Counted from the first letter of the stretch, positions 53,953 through 62,122 are shown. The stretch: 64,000 nt of DNA from Bacteroidales bacterium UBA5072 (GCA_002415855.1 DIAS01000040.1:25418-89417); one strand, 5' to 3'. Numbers and translations are program-made. The notes: generated from the sequence alone by a model not told the origin.

Positions 53953-53992
53953 TGTTATTCAAATAACAATAAAACTGTTATTTTTGTAACAG
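53953..53992 (+). promoter_or_regulatory. Promoter with two TGTTA-N6-TAACA operators upstream of the hydrogenase module
   Basis: Two palindromes share the core TGTTA-N6-TAACA: 53953-53968 (spacer TTCAAA) and 53976-53991 (spacer TTTTTG, flanked by C and G). Their centres are 23 bp apart, near two helical turns. The -7 box TATTTTTG (53979-53986) lies inside the second palindrome, so a bound protein should block RNA polymerase. The core resembles Rex-type (TTGTTAA-N4-TTAACAA) and Crp/Fnr-type palindromes; which factor binds is inference. The first gene starts at 54051. Confidence 0.7.
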
Positions 53993-54050
53993 AATTTTTA
54001 GGATTTACGTATGATTGCGTTTACCGGATGGGTTTTAATCGGGGCATAGA

Positions 54051-54395
54051 ATGAAGATAGCTGAAATTGCCGGCATTACAAATGGCAGGGTGATATGTGG
54101 GGACGAATTGTTGGATCATGAAATTACCCATGCATTTTCATCCGACTTGTTAAGCGATGTATTAACCGTAAACAGGGTGGGTATACTGCTGATCACCGGG
54201 GTAGCCAATCTTCAGACCATCCGGACCGCAGAAATGGCAGAGGTAATGTGTATTCTGCTGGTACGTAACAAAAGAGCCAGCCAGGAAATGATTGGCCTGG
54301 CAAAAAATCTCGGGTTGGTGATCCTCGAGAGTCCGGGATCGATGTTTGCTGCAAGCGGCAAACTTTATCAGGGCGGGATCAGGCCGCTTTATTAA
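54051..54395 (+). CDS. DRTGG-domain protein 1 of the hydrogenase module
   Basis: A 114-residue single DRTGG domain, the small fold also found in phosphotransacetylase, HprK and CBS-containing regulators. It begins MKIAEIAGITNGRVICGDELL and contains AFSSDLLSDVLTVNRVG (about residues 28-44), the core shared with the second DRTGG protein at 56349. No enzyme motif is visible. Small DRTGG proteins recur beside HydABC-type [FeFe] hydrogenases in anaerobes, where they are thought to be regulatory. It is the first gene after the double-operator promoter. Confidence 0.85.
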   Translation: MKIAEIAGITNGRVICGDELLDHEITHAFSSDLLSDVLTVNRVGILLITGVANLQTIRTAEMAEVMCILLVRNKRASQEMIGLAKNLGLVILESPGSMFAASGKLYQGGIRPLY

Positions 54396-54436
54396 AATAT
54401 CCTGGTTTATGACACAACCACAACTGCCGGAGCAGG

Positions 54437-54871
54437 ATGAAAGAAATGAAATTTGAATATCTGATTGAAGGGGGTGATTTTATCAGGGCCGGTCATGCAT
54501 CAAGCGATATCAAAAAGATTCTCAACCAGCTGAACCTTGACCCGGCTATTGTCAGACGCATAGCCGTTTCCATGTATGAAGCCGAGGTAAATGTTGTGGC
54601 ACATGCATTCCGGGGAGTGATGAAAGTTAACATCAATCCGGAAAGAATTTTGGTGCTTGTGGAGGATGAAGGACCCGGAATACCAGATATTGCCCAGGCC
54701 ATGCAGGAAGGATATTCTACGGCTTCGGACAAAGTGCGTGAAATGGGATTTGGTGCAGGCATGGGATTATCCAACATGAAAAAAAATACGGACATTCTTG
54801 ATATCCATAGTGCTATAAACAGGGGTACTGTAGTGAAAATGACCACCTTCACGAAATCCGGAGCGTCATGA
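54437..54871 (+). CDS. RsbW-like ATP-binding protein (anti-sigma/GHKL family)
   Basis: A 144-residue HATPase domain without a dimerisation or receiver-phosphorylating part. The N-box is YEAEVNVVAHAF (about residue 49) with the Mg-binding Asn, G1 is DEGPGIPDI (about 76), and the glycine lid is GFGAGMGLSNM (about 101). This matches anti-sigma-factor kinases of the RsbW/SpoIIAB type. No sigma factor or anti-anti-sigma partner is encoded nearby. Its last bases overlap the HydS-like gene (ATGA), so the two are translationally coupled. A second start three codons in (54446) is possible. Confidence 0.86.
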   Translation: MKEMKFEYLIEGGDFIRAGHASSDIKKILNQLNLDPAIVRRIAVSMYEAEVNVVAHAFRGVMKVNINPERILVLVEDEGPGIPDIAQAMQEGYSTASDKVREMGFGAGMGLSNMKKNTDILDIHSAINRGTVVKMTTFTKSGAS

Positions 54872-56226
54872 GCAGTGCCTTTCATCATGCATTAAAGATC
54901 GAGGAAGAGGTGTGCACAGGCTGCACACATTGCATTCAGGCTTGCCCTACTGAGGCCCTCAGGGTCAAAGGCGGTAAGGCACGGCTGATTGCGGAAAGAT
55001 GTGTCGATTGCGGGGAATGTATGCGGGTTTGTCCGGTCAATGCCATTAAGGTAGAGGAGGACGATTTTACCAAGATTCTTGATTTTGAACACAGGGTTGC
55101 AATTGTGCCATCGGTCTTCATTGGCCAATTCGCGCGTAACATCGCCACCCGTAAGATATACAGCGGCATGCTCGAGGAAGGGTTTACCCATGTTTACGAA
55201 GCTGAGCATGGTTCCGGTATCCTAATTGATTTGATTAACAAATATCTGGCTGATCATCCCGGAACCCGTCCCGTGATCTCTTCTTTTTGCCCGGCTATCG
55301 TGCGCTTGATTCAGGTCAGGTTTCCCTCCCTTGTGGGTAATTTGATGCCCTTTAAAGCGCCGCTCGATCTGGCCGCCATTTCATTCCGGAAGAAGCTGAC
55401 TGAACAGGAAATACCGGAAAAAAATGTCGGGGTATTTTACATCACACCATGTGCAGCTAAAATTGCTGCTGTAAAAAGTCCCGTTGGTGAGGAAACCTCC
55501 CCCTTCAACGGGGTCATCAACATGAACACCTTATACAGTAAAGTATTTTCGGTAATCAAACGGGAAGAAAAAAGCTTCTGCATTGTTCCCGAAAAAGAAC
55601 AGTTATTGCCTGAGGAAATGGAATGGACACTCACAGGTGGTGAAGCCAGGCATATCCATGGCAGGTGTCTTTCAATTGACGGGATCAGCAATGCCATCGA
55701 ATTCCTGGAAAGATTGGAGAACGGTACACTCGGCAACTTCGACTTCCTGGAAATGCGTGCATGCGATAAAAGCTGCGCCGGGGGCATACTCTCGTCCACA
55801 AACCGGTTTCTGGTATCGGAACGCTTACACAAACGTGCCGAACAATATTACATCGACAAAGGCAACGGGAAGATCTTTAACAACAAGACCATTACCCTTT
55901 ACAAGGATTATGTGATCGCCAATGCTTCGCTCCATGACATTGAACCCAGGTCGATCATGAAGCTGGATGAGGACATGGTGCTGGCCATGAAGAAAATGCA
56001 GAAGATCCAGAAGATAAAAGGCTATCTGCCGGGAATCGATTGTGCAGCCTGCGGTGCTCCTGGCTGTCGGGCCCTTGCTGAAGATGTTGTTCAGGGACGT
56101 GCCCGTACCAGTGACTGCGTCTTTGTGGCCATTAAGGTCAAGGGCGGTGAAACCATGAGTCAGGTGGCTGAGTATACCGAGGAGATCTGGGGCAGGAACA
56201 GGTTTAAAAATATGCTGCCGGAATGA
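54868..56226 (+). CDS. HydS-like putative sensory [FeFe]-hydrogenase-domain iron-sulfur protein
   Basis: A 452-residue protein. Residues about 10-60 hold two ferredoxin 4Fe-4S motifs (CTGCTHCIQACP, CVDCGECMRVCP). Residues about 75-370 are a hydrogenase large-subunit domain whose H-cluster ligand cysteines persist in altered loops: FCPA (L1, about 140), TPCAAK (L2, about 194), and ACDKSC (L3, about 298-302). The proton-relay Cys of TSCCPGW is Phe here, and the GGGQP end of L3 is missing. The C-terminus adds a 4Fe-4S module CAACGAPGC...C (about 390-417). I infer a gas or redox sensor rather than a catalytic hydrogenase. No PAS domain is visible. Confidence 0.82.
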   Translation: MSSAFHHALKIEEEVCTGCTHCIQACPTEALRVKGGKARLIAERCVDCGECMRVCPVNAIKVEEDDFTKILDFEHRVAIVPSVFIGQFARNIATRKIYSGMLEEGFTHVYEAEHGSGILIDLINKYLADHPGTRPVISSFCPAIVRLIQVRFPSLVGNLMPFKAPLDLAAISFRKKLTEQEIPEKNVGVFYITPCAAKIAAVKSPVGEETSPFNGVINMNTLYSKVFSVIKREEKSFCIVPEKEQLLPEEMEWTLTGGEARHIHGRCLSIDGISNAIEFLERLENGTLGNFDFLEMRACDKSCAGGILSSTNRFLVSERLHKRAEQYYIDKGNGKIFNNKTITLYKDYVIANASLHDIEPRSIMKLDEDMVLAMKKMQKIQKIKGYLPGIDCAACGAPGCRALAEDVVQGRARTSDCVFVAIKVKGGETMSQVAEYTEEIWGRNRFKNMLPE

Positions 56227-56348
56227 AAAATGGACAGGGAAACAAAGAGCTGAGTAGATCGGTTGACCAAGTGATTGGTTGATGAAGAGGTGATTAAAAA
56301 ATGAATGATGCAAGGCCGGCCCTTGTGACTGGCCGAAAATAAAAAAAT

Positions 56349-56699
56349 ATGATTACAATTGCAGATATAGTTAGTAATTTGAATAGCAGCGTTTTAGCTG
56401 GTTCAGATAAACTGCAGCGGCCGGTGAAGGGTGCATATGCGTCCGATCTGCTGAGCGATGTGATGGGCAAGGCCCGTGAGGGGGAGTTGTGGATTACCAT
56501 GCAGACACACAAAAACATCATTGCAGTGGCTTCCCTGAAGGACCTGTCCGCCATACTCATTGTCAATGGCGGCAAACCAGATGAAGATACCCTAGCCACA
56601 GCCCAATCGGAGGGTGTTGTGATACTGGGCACTGAAGCCAGGTCATTCAGCACATGTGGCAGACTTTACAAACTGATGGAAGGGGATGCGCTGGTATAA
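56349..56699 (+). CDS. DRTGG-domain protein 2 of the hydrogenase module
   Basis: A 116-residue DRTGG-domain protein, a paralog of the one at 54051. The shared core is AYASDLLSDVMGKAREGELW (about residues 28-47), and both end in a ...G[KR]LY segment. No catalytic motif is seen. Its 3' end overlaps the PHP gene by 14 bp, which suggests coupled translation. The 122-bp gap before it has no promoter I can support; it contains a short CGGCC/GGCCG hairpin without a T-run. Confidence 0.84.
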   Translation: MITIADIVSNLNSSVLAGSDKLQRPVKGAYASDLLSDVMGKAREGELWITMQTHKNIIAVASLKDLSAILIVNGGKPDEDTLATAQSEGVVILGTEARSFSTCGRLYKLMEGDALV

Positions 56700-57426
56700 A
56701 GCGGATATGCATTTGCACACTGTGCTTTCTCCCTGTGCTGATCTGGATATGAGTCCGGCTAAGATAATTCAGCAGGCTGTGCGGAAAAAGCTTGACATCA
56801 TTGCGGTTACTGATCATAACAGTACCCGGCAATGCAGGTTGACCTGTCAGATCGGAGAAAGATACGGAATTACCGTCCTGGCAGGTGCTGAGCTTAATAC
56901 AAAAGAAGAGATTCATTGTCTTGCGTTCTTTGAAAACACGGATAAAGCCGATTTGTTTCAACGGGTGATCGACCGGAACCTGGGTATGATTATCAACAAA
57001 CCGGGAGTTTTTGGGCATCAGCTGATCGTGGACGAGGATGAAAACATCCTGGAGGAAGAGAACCGGTTGCTCTCAGCATCCCTTCATCTGGGTATCGAAG
57101 AACTTGCTGACGTGGTGCATCAGCTTGACGGTATTTTTATTCCTGCACATGTCAACAGGCAATACAACGGCATCTACAGTCAGCTTGGTTTTATTCCATC
57201 CGGGCTTAATGCGGAAGCACTTGAAATAACACGGAACCATAGATATGCCGGATTTCTGGAGGAACATCCGGAGATTTGCCGTTATTGCCTTGTCACGAAT
57301 TCCGACGCTCATAGTCTGGAACAGATCGGGGTATCTGTTACCGGGTATTACATGGAAAGACCGGTTTTCGAAGAAATCAGACTGGCATTGAAAGGAGAAA
57401 ATGGCAGAAAGGTAAAACTACTGTGA
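56686..57426 (+). CDS. PHP-domain metal-dependent phosphoesterase
   Basis: A 246-residue protein of the polymerase-and-histidinol-phosphatase superfamily. Metal-ligand motifs are ADMHLHTVLSPCADL (about residue 6), VTDHNSTRQC (about 45), GAELNTKEEIHCL (about 68), PAHVNRQYNG (about 150) and the terminal NSDAHSLEQIG (about 206). It would hydrolyse a phosphoester, perhaps a signalling nucleotide or phosphorylated protein in this module; the substrate is unknown. It overlaps both neighbours (14 bp upstream, 4 bp downstream), so it is embedded in the same transcript. Confidence 0.88.
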   Translation: MRWYKADMHLHTVLSPCADLDMSPAKIIQQAVRKKLDIIAVTDHNSTRQCRLTCQIGERYGITVLAGAELNTKEEIHCLAFFENTDKADLFQRVIDRNLGMIINKPGVFGHQLIVDEDENILEEENRLLSASLHLGIEELADVVHQLDGIFIPAHVNRQYNGIYSQLGFIPSGLNAEALEITRNHRYAGFLEEHPEICRYCLVTNSDAHSLEQIGVSVTGYYMERPVFEEIRLALKGENGRKVKLL

Positions 57427-57971
57427 AAGACATCTCTTACCATATACTCGATATCGTCAGGAACTCCCTCAATGCCGGAGCCCGAATGGTTGAGATACAC
57501 ATCCTTGAATACAGCCAGACCGGTCAGCTCGTGCTGAAGATCAAAGACAACGGCAGCGGAATGAAGGAAGAGATGATTAACAAGGTGACGGATCCCTTCT
57601 TTACCACCTCGGTAAAGAAGAAGGTAGGGCTCGGACTTCCCTTGCTGAAGCAAAATGCTGAACTGACAGGCGGCAGGTTCAGCATTGAATCGGCAGTGCA
57701 AAAAGGCACCCTTGTGGAGGCCGTTTTCAACCTGCATCACATCGACATGATTCCGATCGGTGATCTGGCCCTGACTTTCAGAACGCTGATCGCATCGTCT
57801 CCCGATACGGATTTCCTTTACAGGTATCGTGTGGATGACTGCGGATTCGATCTGGACACAGCTGAGATCCGCATGAGGCTTGAAGGGGTGAGCCTTAATA
57901 CGCGTGAAGTTCTGGACTATGTGACCGATGCTATCCATGCAAATTTAAAGGCATTGAAAGGATGGAAATGA
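57423..57971 (+). CDS. GHKL ATPase-domain protein (histidine-kinase-like, no phospho-acceptor domain)
   Basis: A 182-residue protein starting at GTG within a GTGA overlap with the PHP gene. The N-box is LDIVRNSLNAGARMVEI (about residue 8), G1 is IKDNGSGMKEEM (about 39) and the lid is GLGLPLLKQNAELTGG (about 68). There is no HisKA or sensor region, so it resembles a detached catalytic domain of a histidine kinase. About 80 extra residues at the C-terminus are unique to this type. Such proteins recur in hydrogenase operons of anaerobes. Its partner protein is unknown. Confidence 0.86.
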   Translation: MKDISYHILDIVRNSLNAGARMVEIHILEYSQTGQLVLKIKDNGSGMKEEMINKVTDPFFTTSVKKKVGLGLPLLKQNAELTGGRFSIESAVQKGTLVEAVFNLHHIDMIPIGDLALTFRTLIASSPDTDFLYRYRVDDCGFDLDTAEIRMRLEGVSLNTREVLDYVTDAIHANLKALKGWK

Positions 57972-58091
57972 CCTATAAAGTATTTAATAAGACCATTTAT
58001 AAATTGACGATTCACGAAGAAAATTAAAAGGTAAAAGAATTTTATTCAGCACATTAGAAATAAATTTATAGAATCAATAATCAAACAAATT

Positions 58092-58484
58092 ATGGACAAA
58101 ATAAGAAATCTTGCCGATCTGAGAGAGCTGAAGGACAAGCTTCAGTCGAAAACGAAGCTGCGGGACAAAAGTGAAACGCCCGAGCAAATGGTGCAGATCA
58201 AAGTGGCCATGGCTACTTGCTGTATTGCTTCGGGTTCGAGAGAGACCATGAACTATATTGTTGACGAGCTGGATAAACGGAACATTGACGCCGTAGTAAC
58301 CCAAACCGGATGCATGGGTTATTGTTATGCTGAACCGACGGTTGAAGTGATCCTGCCTGGCAAAGAACCGATGGTTTTTGGCTATGTAGATTCCAGGAAG
58401 GCCGACGAGATCATCGAGAAGTACATCAAAGGAGGCATGCTGGTTGAAGGAATCATACCGGTTAACTATAAGAAAATTGACTAA
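58092..58484 (+). CDS. Thioredoxin-like 2Fe-2S ferredoxin protein of the hydrogenase operon
   Basis: A 130-residue protein of the thioredoxin-like ferredoxin family (NuoE C-terminal type). Cysteines that would hold the 2Fe-2S cluster are in ATCCIASGSRE (about residues 38-48) and TGCMGYCYAEP (about 76-86). A helical N-terminus (LADLRELKDKLQSKTKLRD) precedes it. It may shuttle electrons within the HydABC complex or regulate it. Small proteins of this kind accompany trimeric [FeFe] hydrogenases in several acetogens and fermenters (recalled, not checked). HydB follows after 27 bp with a strong ribosome-binding site. Confidence 0.86.
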   Translation: MDKIRNLADLRELKDKLQSKTKLRDKSETPEQMVQIKVAMATCCIASGSRETMNYIVDELDKRNIDAVVTQTGCMGYCYAEPTVEVILPGKEPMVFGYVDSRKADEIIEKYIKGGMLVEGIIPVNYKKID

Positions 58485-58496
58485 TTCATAAAACTT

Positions 58497-58502
58497 AGGA
58501 GG
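58497..58502 (+). promoter_or_regulatory. Strong Shine-Dalgarno AGGAGG before hydB
   Basis: AGGAGG ends 9 bp upstream of the hydB ATG at 58512. Most other starts in the window lack such a site, as expected for Bacteroidota, so this one is unusual and firmly fixes the start. Confidence 0.8.
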
Positions 58503-58511
58503 CAAATATCC

Positions 58512-60305
58512 ATGGCGGATTATAAAATTCATTTGCTGGTTTGCGGAGGTACGGGATGCAAATCTTCAGAAAGCCAGATCCTGGCAGAACACCTGCGCAA
58601 TGAGATCGGGAACCAGGGACTCAAGGACTACGCACAGGTTGTTGGTACAGGGTGTTTTGGTTTCTGTGAAAAGGGACCTATTGTAAAGATCATTCCGGAC
58701 AATACCTTTTACACCCAGGTAAAGCCTGAGGACGCAAAAGAGATAGTTGAAGAGCACATCGTCAAGGGCCGCAAAGTATCGCGTTTGTTGTATAAAGATC
58801 CAAAAACTGAAAAGATCATCACCGATTCGAAGGGGATGGAGTTCTATAAGAAGCAGGTGAGGATAGCCCTGCGCAACTGCGGTGTAATTGACCCCGAGAA
58901 CATTGAAGAGTACATTGCCCGTGACGGTTATTCCGCGTTGGGTAAGGTTTTGACCTCCATGACCCCGGAGGAGACCATTGAGATCATCAAGAAATCGGGC
59001 CTTCGCGGAAGAGGCGGTGCAGGATTTCCCACGGGTTTGAAATGGGAGATCACCCGGCAGTCGCCCGGAAAGGAGAAATATGTGGTTTGTAACGCCGATG
59101 AAGGTGACCCCGGAGCATTTATGGACCGTTCGATCCTGGAAGGTGATCCCCATTCGGTGATCGAAGCGATGGCGATAAACGGTTTTTGTACAGGTGCTTC
59201 CAACGGTTTGGTGTATATACGGGCTGAGTATCCGTTGGCCATCGACCGGCTGAAAAATGCCATTGACCAGGCCAGACATTACGGGCTACTGGGAGAGAAG
59301 ATATTCGGAACAGATTTCTGCTTTGATATCACCCTGCGGTATGGGGCCGGGGCATTTGTTTGTGGCGAGGAAACAGCCCTGATACACTCCATGGAAGGCG
59401 GGCGTGGTGAACCCACCATGAAACCCCCTTTCCCCTCTGTTAAAGGATATCTGGGAAAGCCAACCAATGTAAACAATGTTGAAACATTTGCCAGTGTGCC
59501 GGTGATCATCAACAAGGGATTCGAATGGTACAGCAGCATCGGAACCGAAAAGTCAAAAGGGACGAAAGTATTTGCCCTTGCCGGCAAGGTAAACAATGTG
59601 GGGCTCATTGAGGTTCCCATGGGCATAACCCTGCGTGAAGTAATATTTGAGATTGGCGGTGGCATTAAGAACGGAAAGAAATTCAAGGGTGTTCAGATCG
59701 GAGGTCCCTCAGGTGGCTGCCTGACCCATAAGCACCTGGATGTCCCTATTGATTATGAAAGTCTTGTGGCTGCCGGCGCCATGATGGGTTCAGGAGGCAT
59801 GATCATCATGGACGAAGATGATTGCATGGTGGATGTGGCCAAATATTTTCTTGATTTCACGGTAGATGAATCCTGTGGGAAATGTACTCCCTGCCGCGTG
59901 GGCAACAAGCGGATGCACGAGTTGCTTGTCAACATTACCAAGGGTAACGGCACCAAGGATGATATAGACAGACTCATGAATTTGGGAAATGTTATCAGGG
60001 ATACGTCCCTGTGTATGCTCGGGCAATCTGCTCCCAACCCGGTTCTGTCGATCATCGACAACTTCCGTGAAGAATATGAGGCCCACATTGCGGAGAAAAA
60101 GTGTCCCTCAGGTGTTTGTAAAGCGCTCATGATCTACGAGATCGTACCTGAAAACTGCGTGGGTTGTACGGCATGTGCCAGGGCCTGCCCGGTTGGGGCC
60201 ATCACCGGCGAGAGGAAAGAAATTCACAGGATTGATCCTTCCTTGTGTATAAAATGCGGTGCATGTATGGACAGGTGTAAATTTAATGCTGTAATCGTAA
60301 ATTAA
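58512..60305 (+). CDS. hydB: [FeFe] hydrogenase NAD(H)/FMN-binding subunit HydB (NuoF-like)
   Basis: A 597-residue flavoprotein. An N-terminal thioredoxin-like 2Fe-2S domain (CGGTGCKSS about residue 11, CFGFCEKGP about 49) is followed by a NuoF core with FMN/NADH segments RGRGGAGFPTGLKWE (about 164) and GEETALIHSMEGGRGEP (about 286). The NuoF 4Fe-4S motif is ESCGKCTPCRVG (about 454), and two ferredoxin clusters end the chain (CVGCTACARACP, CIKCGACMDRC). The C-terminal clusters are what separates HydB of trimeric NAD-linked hydrogenases from respiratory NuoF. It exchanges electrons between NAD(H) and HydA, possibly by bifurcation with ferredoxin. Confidence 0.93.
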   Translation: MADYKIHLLVCGGTGCKSSESQILAEHLRNEIGNQGLKDYAQVVGTGCFGFCEKGPIVKIIPDNTFYTQVKPEDAKEIVEEHIVKGRKVSRLLYKDPKTEKIITDSKGMEFYKKQVRIALRNCGVIDPENIEEYIARDGYSALGKVLTSMTPEETIEIIKKSGLRGRGGAGFPTGLKWEITRQSPGKEKYVVCNADEGDPGAFMDRSILEGDPHSVIEAMAINGFCTGASNGLVYIRAEYPLAIDRLKNAIDQARHYGLLGEKIFGTDFCFDITLRYGAGAFVCGEETALIHSMEGGRGEPTMKPPFPSVKGYLGKPTNVNNVETFASVPVIINKGFEWYSSIGTEKSKGTKVFALAGKVNNVGLIEVPMGITLREVIFEIGGGIKNGKKFKGVQIGGPSGGCLTHKHLDVPIDYESLVAAGAMMGSGGMIIMDEDDCMVDVAKYFLDFTVDESCGKCTPCRVGNKRMHELLVNITKGNGTKDDIDRLMNLGNVIRDTSLCMLGQSAPNPVLSIIDNFREEYEAHIAEKKCPSGVCKALMIYEIVPENCVGCTACARACPVGAITGERKEIHRIDPSLCIKCGACMDRCKFNAVIVN

Positions 60306-60316
60306 TTATTTGAAAA

Positions 60317-62092
60317 ATGGAAATGGTAAAACTCACAATAGATAATAAGCAGGTTGAAGTTCCCAGGGGGACAACAATTTACAAAGCAGCCAAGCTGGTT
60401 GGTGTGGAGATTCCTGTGCTTTGTTACATGGACCTGAAAGACCTTAATATTGAACATAAACCGGGCGGTTGCCGTGTATGCGTAGTTGAAGTGGAAGGGC
60501 GCCGGAACCTGGCACCCAGTTGTTCCACGGAGGTTACGGAAGGAATGGTTGTAAAAACACATTCCATCAGGGTGCTGAACGCCCGCAGAACAGTCCTGGA
60601 ACTCCTGCTCTCCGATCATCCCAAGGAATGTCTCACCTGTGCCAAATCGGGCAACTGCGATCTGCAAAACATGGCGATCAAGATGGGCATACGGGAAATT
60701 CACAACGAGGATATTGCAGAGATGTCTACTTACCGCATGGACACCTCCCCGGCCATCATCCGCGATTTGAACAAGTGCATTATGTGCCGCCGCTGCGAGA
60801 CCATGTGCAACGATTTTCAGACCGTCGGGGCGTTGTCTGCCATCAATCGTGGTTTCATGTCAGTTGTGGCACCTGCCTTTGAAATGGACCTGGAAGATTC
60901 GGTGTGCACTTATTGCGGACAGTGCGTGGCTGTTTGCCCCACCGGTGCACTTACCGAGGTGGATCATACACGCCAGCTGATTCGTGACCTGGCCAATCCG
61001 TCCAAGACTGTAATTGTACAGACTGCCCCGGCTGTAAGAGCTGCCCTGGGTGAAATGTTTGACCTGCCTGCCGGTACGCTGGTTACCGGGAAGATGGTAG
61101 CTGCTTTGAGAAGACTTGGCTTTAAATACGTTTTCGATACCGATTTCAGCGCTGACCTTACCATAATGGAAGAGGGAACTGAACTGCTCGATAGGCTTTC
61201 CCGTCACCTGAGCGGGGACAAAAATGTTAAACTGCCCATTCTTACCTCTTGCTGTCCCGGGTGGGTGAACTTCTTTGAATCACAATTCATCGATATGCTG
61301 GAAATTCCGTCTACTGCCCGTTCACCTCAGCAGATGTTCGGTTCAATAGCCAAAACATATTTTGCCGATAAGATCAGTGTAAAACGTAAGGATCTGGTTG
61401 TGGTCTCCATTATGCCCTGTCTAGCAAAGAAGTATGAATGCACACGAGATGAATTCAAGGTGGATGGCAATCCCGACGTAGATTATTCAGTTTCCACACG
61501 AGAACTTGCCCACCTCATCAAACAGGCCAACATCGAATTCCACAGCCTGCCCGAAGAGGAATTCGACAATCCTTTGGGGGAATCAACAGGAGCAGGTGTC
61601 ATATTCGGAGCTACAGGCGGTGTTATTGAAGCTGCGGTAAGAACGGCTTACGAATTATTCACCAAAAAGAAGCTTGAAAAAGTAGACTTCATGGAACTGC
61701 GCGGCATGGACGGGATCCGTGAAGCCACCATTGATTTTAACGGTCTGCCGGTCAAGATAGGCATCGCTCATGGATTGGGCAATGCCCGTAAACTCCTCGA
61801 AGATATCCGGAGCGGTAAATCAAGCTACCACGCTATCGAGATCATGGCCTGTCCGGGTGGATGTATCGGAGGTGGTGGTCAGCCCCTGCACCACGGAAAT
61901 ATTGAAATTCTGAAGCAAAGGACGGCTGCCATATACCGGGAGGATGCCAGCAAGCCCATCCGGAAATCTCATGAGAATCCTTATATCGTGAAGTTGTATG
62001 AAGAATTCCTGGGAAAACCCATGAGCGAAAAATCGCACAAGCTTCTCCATACGCACTATGTAGATAAAAGTAAAAAAATCATTTACATTTGA
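60317..62092 (+). CDS. hydA: [FeFe] hydrogenase catalytic subunit HydA (NAD-linked trimeric type)
   Basis: A 591-residue enzyme that makes or oxidises H2. The N-terminus has a 2Fe-2S domain (about 1-80), a His-ligated 4Fe-4S motif (HPKECLTCAKSGNC, about 101), and two ferredoxin clusters (CIMCRRCETMC, CTYCGQCVAVC). All H-cluster loops are intact: TSCCPGW (about 310), IMPCLAKKYE (about 364) and MACPGGCIGGGGQP (about 508). A C-terminal small-subunit domain (KLYEEFLGKP) completes it. Unlike the longer Thermotoga-type HydA it has no C-terminal 2Fe-2S extension. The HydEFG maturases needed for its H-cluster are not in the window. Confidence 0.96.
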   Translation: MEMVKLTIDNKQVEVPRGTTIYKAAKLVGVEIPVLCYMDLKDLNIEHKPGGCRVCVVEVEGRRNLAPSCSTEVTEGMVVKTHSIRVLNARRTVLELLLSDHPKECLTCAKSGNCDLQNMAIKMGIREIHNEDIAEMSTYRMDTSPAIIRDLNKCIMCRRCETMCNDFQTVGALSAINRGFMSVVAPAFEMDLEDSVCTYCGQCVAVCPTGALTEVDHTRQLIRDLANPSKTVIVQTAPAVRAALGEMFDLPAGTLVTGKMVAALRRLGFKYVFDTDFSADLTIMEEGTELLDRLSRHLSGDKNVKLPILTSCCPGWVNFFESQFIDMLEIPSTARSPQQMFGSIAKTYFADKISVKRKDLVVVSIMPCLAKKYECTRDEFKVDGNPDVDYSVSTRELAHLIKQANIEFHSLPEEEFDNPLGESTGAGVIFGATGGVIEAAVRTAYELFTKKKLEKVDFMELRGMDGIREATIDFNGLPVKIGIAHGLGNARKLLEDIRSGKSSYHAIEIMACPGGCIGGGGQPLHHGNIEILKQRTAAIYREDASKPIRKSHENPYIVKLYEEFLGKPMSEKSHKLLHTHYVDKSKKIIYI

Positions 62093-62122
62093 CAGGTATT
62101 AATTTTAAAGGGATAACACAAC

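Noticed and set aside
56320..56348. Possible terminator (CGGCC/GGCCG stem) before the second DRTGG gene
   Set aside because: The stem is only 5 bp and is followed on the plus strand by A residues, not T; the operon probably reads through.
58566..59279. 237-codon minus-strand frame
   Set aside because: Antisense to hydB, which has all expected cofactor motifs.
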